Shown here in pieces: positions 61,659-64,000 of a stretch of DNA of 64,000 nt (position 1 is its first letter; each line of letters opens with the position of its first letter). The stretch comes from Pleurodeles waltl (taxonomy: Eukaryota > Chordata > Amphibia > Caudata > Salamandridae). Position numbers and translations under genes: made by a program. The stretch spans positions 222,033,442-222,097,441 of the forward strand of contig NC_090450.1 in NCBI RefSeq assembly GCF_031143425.1, in the 5' to 3' direction. The notes below the pieces were generated by a model that was not told the origin of the DNA, did no database searches, and was given only the letters and a program-made list of their open reading frames with translations.

Positions 61659-63125
61659 CTATGTGCAGCTTGGACTCTTGTCTTTAAGCCGCCCTAGCCC
61701 TTCAAAGAGCTGCGGGAACTCATTGACCAGACATTCGGCATGAGAGTCATAAATCTGCCGGGCAAAAAATACTAGCTCTAGCTCCTCCGCAGTATGGCAC
61801 CCTAGTAGCGTGCCTCGGTCTCCGGCCACCACATAAAATTTTGCCCGTGCCGCCACTTGTTCGCTGGACACGGACACCTCCACCGTGCCCCTCAGAGGAA
61901 GCGGTTCTCTGCCCCCATAGTTGTAGATCCTGGTGGTGGTTGGAGAGAGTACTGGTGCGGGAGTCAGCTGTCTGAACAGAGTCTCATCCATCACGTTTAC
62001 TGACGCTCCGGTATCTATGAGGACTGTCGCGGACTTGCCATTGATGTGGACCTTGCTCATGGGGGGTGGACGCTTCTTTTGTAGTCTCTCACCAGCGAAT
62101 GAGATGACAAAGATATCTTCATCTTCATCCTCTTCGAATATGGGAGTTTTCTGAGCCGTCATCTCGCTCGGAATGTCAGCTTCAGCCGTCACACTTCTGA
62201 CCCTGGTATCTCTCCTTCTTTGGTACCCCTGCCAACCTTTGCCAGATCTGCAGACTCTGGCAAAATGGTTATCTTTGCCACACTTATCACATTGCTTTCC
62301 TTTTGCTGGGCACACCATGGGTGGTTTGTGATCGTTTCCACAGCTTCGGCAGGCTCGGGCACCTTGTCCCCCAACGCTCACCCTCCTTCCCGATGTCTGG
62401 CGTGTTTGGATAGCCTCCACGTGTTCTTCCTTCACCTGAACCGGGTGAGCCGTCGATGCAGCTGCCAGGGATTGTCCTCGAACAGCTGCCATGGCATCTG
62501 CCCTTACCGTTGACAACTCATGTGAGCGCGCCAGCACTAAGATGTCATCAAGGGGCATACCCTGCTGGCGTAGGATGAGTTTCCTCAACGCATTTGAACG
62601 ACATCCTTGAATGATTTGCGCCCTGATCTCTTCCTGTTGATCGAGGCCTACGCATGAGCTTGCTAGTTTCCTTAATCGGGCATAAAACATATCCATTGAC
62701 TCAACATCAGTTTGTTGAGCTTGCCGAAGTTTGAAGCGCTCAAAGTCTGAATTTAGTTGTGGGTCAAAGTGCTTGTTCAGAGCTTCGACCGCTGCATTGA
62801 AGTCCGACTTATCACCAGTGCCAGGGAGTGCATCAAACAATTCTTGCAGCTCATCCCCTCCCATTAACAGCATGAGAGACCTGCGCACAGCCCCGTCTGT
62901 CTCCCTTGTGGCGCAGAAATAATTCTCCAATCGATTTAGCCATAGGCGCCATCTTGGCGAGGCGGTGGCGGGGTCGACTAGTTGGCTAAACGGTGGTAGT
63001 GGGGTTACAGCCGAGTGGGCCCTGGGGCCTGCTTGCACGTGCGCCTGGGGGTTTTCTTGTGCTGGGGCACTCATGGTGTGTCTACTAGTATCACCTCTCC
63101 TTCTTTTTTTTTCTTCTGTCTTCAC
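61659..63125 (-). CDS. gag-pr: gypsy-type Gag-protease polyprotein, open over 488 codons
   Basis: The longest believable frame in the window. Residues about 50-220 form a retrotransposon Gag region ('SPRWRLWLNRLENYF', 'ALNKHFDPQLNSDFERFKL', 'MFYARLRKLA'). A partial zinc knuckle (Cys259, Cys262, His266, Cys272) is followed by a full CX2CX4HX4C knuckle at Cys279, Cys282, His287 and Cys292. An acidic patch lies near 331-338, and the aspartic protease active site is ATVLIDTGAS at 366-375. The frame ends at TAG after 'RLKDKSPSCT'; a short pol-like 'KLHIDHRVTPV' continues in another frame, so either a programmed shift or a mutation separates gag-protease from pol. The start may be Met18 (63074), after a basic stretch, rather than Met1. 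It would package RNA and process the polyprotein in a complete element; here pol is gone. Confidence 0.88.
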   Translation of the reverse strand: MKTEEKKRRRGDTSRHTMSAPAQENPQAHVQAGPRAHSAVTPLPPFSQLVDPATASPRWRLWLNRLENYFCATRETDGAVRRSLMLLMGGDELQELFDALPGTGDKSDFNAAVEALNKHFDPQLNSDFERFKLRQAQQTDVESMDMFYARLRKLASSCVGLDQQEEIRAQIIQGCRSNALRKLILRQQGMPLDDILVLARSHELSTVRADAMAAVRGQSLAAASTAHPVQVKEEHVEAIQTRQTSGRRVSVGGQGARACRSCGNDHKPPMVCPAKGKQCDKCGKDNHFARVCRSGKGWQGYQRRRDTRVRSVTAEADIPSEMTAQKTPIFEEDEDEDIFVISFAGERLQKKRPPPMSKVHINGKSATVLIDTGASVNVMDETLFRQLTPAPVLSPTTTRIYNYGGREPLPLRGTVEVSVSSEQVAARAKFYVVAGDRGTLLGCHTAEELELVFFARQIYDSHAECLVNEFPQLFEGLGRLKDKSPSCT

Positions 63126-63678
63126 AGGGGCTGCCTTAATTGTTAATCTTCGCTATGTGTTTTTTTTTTTTTCTCTCTGCTGGTGACTTATAATATTGAG
63201 GTCCCTTACTTTCAGAATTTTTTTTTTTTTTTTTCCACAGGGCCTTCTGCCCTATTTATATCTGGCTTTCTGTCTCCTTTCTTTTTTTCAGTTCCTGTCT
63301 GGGGAGGGGGCACAGCCCGGGCGGGGTCTCTGTGCCCAGGATTACACCTCCCTCTCCTGGTGCTACCGGCTAGGGCGCTCGCGGTGGCTGTTCCCCTCTT
63401 TTATTATTTTTTTTTTTTTTTCTTCTAGCTGCACGTGCAGCTTGCTGAAGCTCTGCACGCCTCCGGGCGGCAGCACCACTCTAGGGCTCTGTTTCTGTGT
63501 GGGACCCTGAGTGTCCCTCACTGCACAAGGGCGGGGCGCACCTCCCGGGTTGGAGCGCCTCGCGCCACTTGCCCTTTCCTCTTCTTACCGTCGGTGTCCC
63601 CGCCGGGCACGGGACCTCAGCCCGTCTCTGCTGGGCTCTGTCGGGCTCCTGCGGTCGATGCGGGGATTCCGTATCCCG
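63126..63678 (-). other. gypsy leader between primer site and gag
   Basis: Untranslated leader on the minus strand, GC-rich but broken by three A-rich runs of 12 or more bases. Frames on the plus strand here (63196-63510 and others) reflect T runs and are not genes. Confidence 0.6.
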
Positions 63679-63690
63679 CCTCGTCGCCAA
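63679..63690 (-). promoter_or_regulatory. primer binding site
   Basis: On the minus strand TTGGCGACGAGG directly follows the LTR end TTTACA. A TGG-initial stretch one base downstream of the 5' LTR is the standard position for tRNA priming of reverse transcription, and TGGCGACGAGG is typical of several Ty3/gypsy groups. Confidence 0.75.
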
Positions 63691-63887
63691 TGTAAACTTG
63701 GCTGGGTGCCAGGTTTAGAACGGCCGGGGCTCGGAGTGGGAAGAGAAAACGCGTGCACACCGTACTGGGTGTAATAGGGGACTGCGTCAGCGCAGACCCT
63801 GATTTATTTTTACAGCTCGGTTCCGCGTTCCGTCCGGACACGCGGAACCAGATACAAATTATTATAGAGGCCGGGTGGCTCTCTACA
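63691..63887 (-). repeat. 5' LTR of the gypsy element
   Basis: Read on the minus strand it starts TGTAGAGAGCCACC and ends CCAAGTTTACA (TG..CA limits), 197 bp. It contains AATAAA near 63801-63806 and a 10-bp hairpin, ggttccgcgt/acgcggaacc, at 63819-63828 and 63840-63849. The partner LTR is not in the window, so the limits rest on the primer site and the TG terminus. Confidence 0.75.
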
Positions 63888-64000
63888 GTATGTTGGGCCT
63901 GTTTTACTATTGATTTCTTTGATATTAAAAAAAAAATCCTGCAGCAAGCTCACATCCATACAGTGTTCCATACCTTCCAAAACACTTATACAGCATGCCT

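Larger units (their letters stand above)
61638..63887 (-). mobile_element. Ty3/gypsy-type retrotransposon, 5' part only
   Basis: Reading right to left: a 197-bp LTR, a primer binding site, a leader with long A runs (T runs on the plus strand at 63157-63169, 63219-63234 and 63407-63421), and a gag-protease frame. Similarity stops at about 61638, just after a 'KLHIDHRVTPV' segment that begins the reverse transcriptase region. The rest of pol and the 3' LTR are missing. The coding part is GC-richer than the surroundings and has one long open frame, so the copy is comparatively young. Confidence 0.88.

Noticed and set aside
63155..63421. LINE or SINE poly-A tails
   Set aside because: The T runs lie inside the gypsy leader between its LTR and gag, with no LINE or SINE body or target duplication beside them.

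Overview
The window looks like intergenic DNA from a very large, transposon-saturated vertebrate genome. My best guess is a salamander, most likely a newt such as Pleurodeles or a relative. The basis is the mix of families: long PIF/Harbinger elements with HARBI1 and Myb/SANT genes, very long non-coding LTR-like repeats, many 'ggcc..gatttatac' miniature elements, and a hammerhead-ribozyme tandem repeat of about 317 bp that recalls newt satellite 2. Harbinger expansion in Pleurodeles waltl is published knowledge; the species call itself is inference. I found no convincing host gene, tRNA, rRNA or CRISPR. Nearly all coding sequence belongs to mobile elements and nearly all of it is broken. The one long intact frame is a Ty3/gypsy-type gag-protease at the right end.

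Layout. 0-5 kb: a 3.3 kb non-autonomous hAT element with a perfect 8-bp target duplication, then AT-rich unique-looking DNA. 5-20 kb: blocks of a degenerate GT-rich repeat with strong strand bias, interrupted by a nest of two LTR-like elements (8.2-12.8 kb), an L2/CR1-type LINE remnant (13.8-15.4 kb, minus strand) and a 158-bp miniature element. 20-24.4 kb: a second nest, in which one copy of an LTR-like family sits inside another copy of the same family. 25.3-29.9 kb: a 4.7 kb piggyBac-like non-autonomous element bounded by TTAA, holding two tandem repeat arrays, a hairpin cluster and two nested miniature elements. 30-35.4 kb: a possible solo LTR, a GC-rich hairpin-chain Harbinger MITE with TAA duplication, and a truncated LTR-like copy.

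35.4-56.3 kb holds two near-complete PIF/Harbinger elements, called H1 and H2 here, about 10.6 and 10.0 kb long and only about 300 bp apart. Each has terminal inverted repeats and a 3-bp target duplication. They share one gene order: Myb/SANT gene 1 (plus), HARBI1-type DDE transposase (minus, convergent with gene 1), then Myb/SANT gene 2 (plus, divergent from the transposase). Gene 2 starts with an exon of exactly 38 codons in both elements. Every gene carries stops or frameshifts. The H2 transposase is also split, just before its first catalytic Asp, by a 1.4 kb insertion made of about 4.3 tandem 317-bp units. Four of these units carry a hammerhead-ribozyme-like motif on the minus strand.

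56.6-60.2 kb is a degraded L1-type LINE ORF2 (plus strand) with recognisable endonuclease, reverse transcriptase (YVDD) and C-terminal parts. 61.6-63.9 kb is the 5' portion of a Ty3/gypsy-type element on the minus strand: a 197-bp LTR, primer binding site, poly-A-rich leader, and a 488-codon gag-protease frame truncated at the start of pol.
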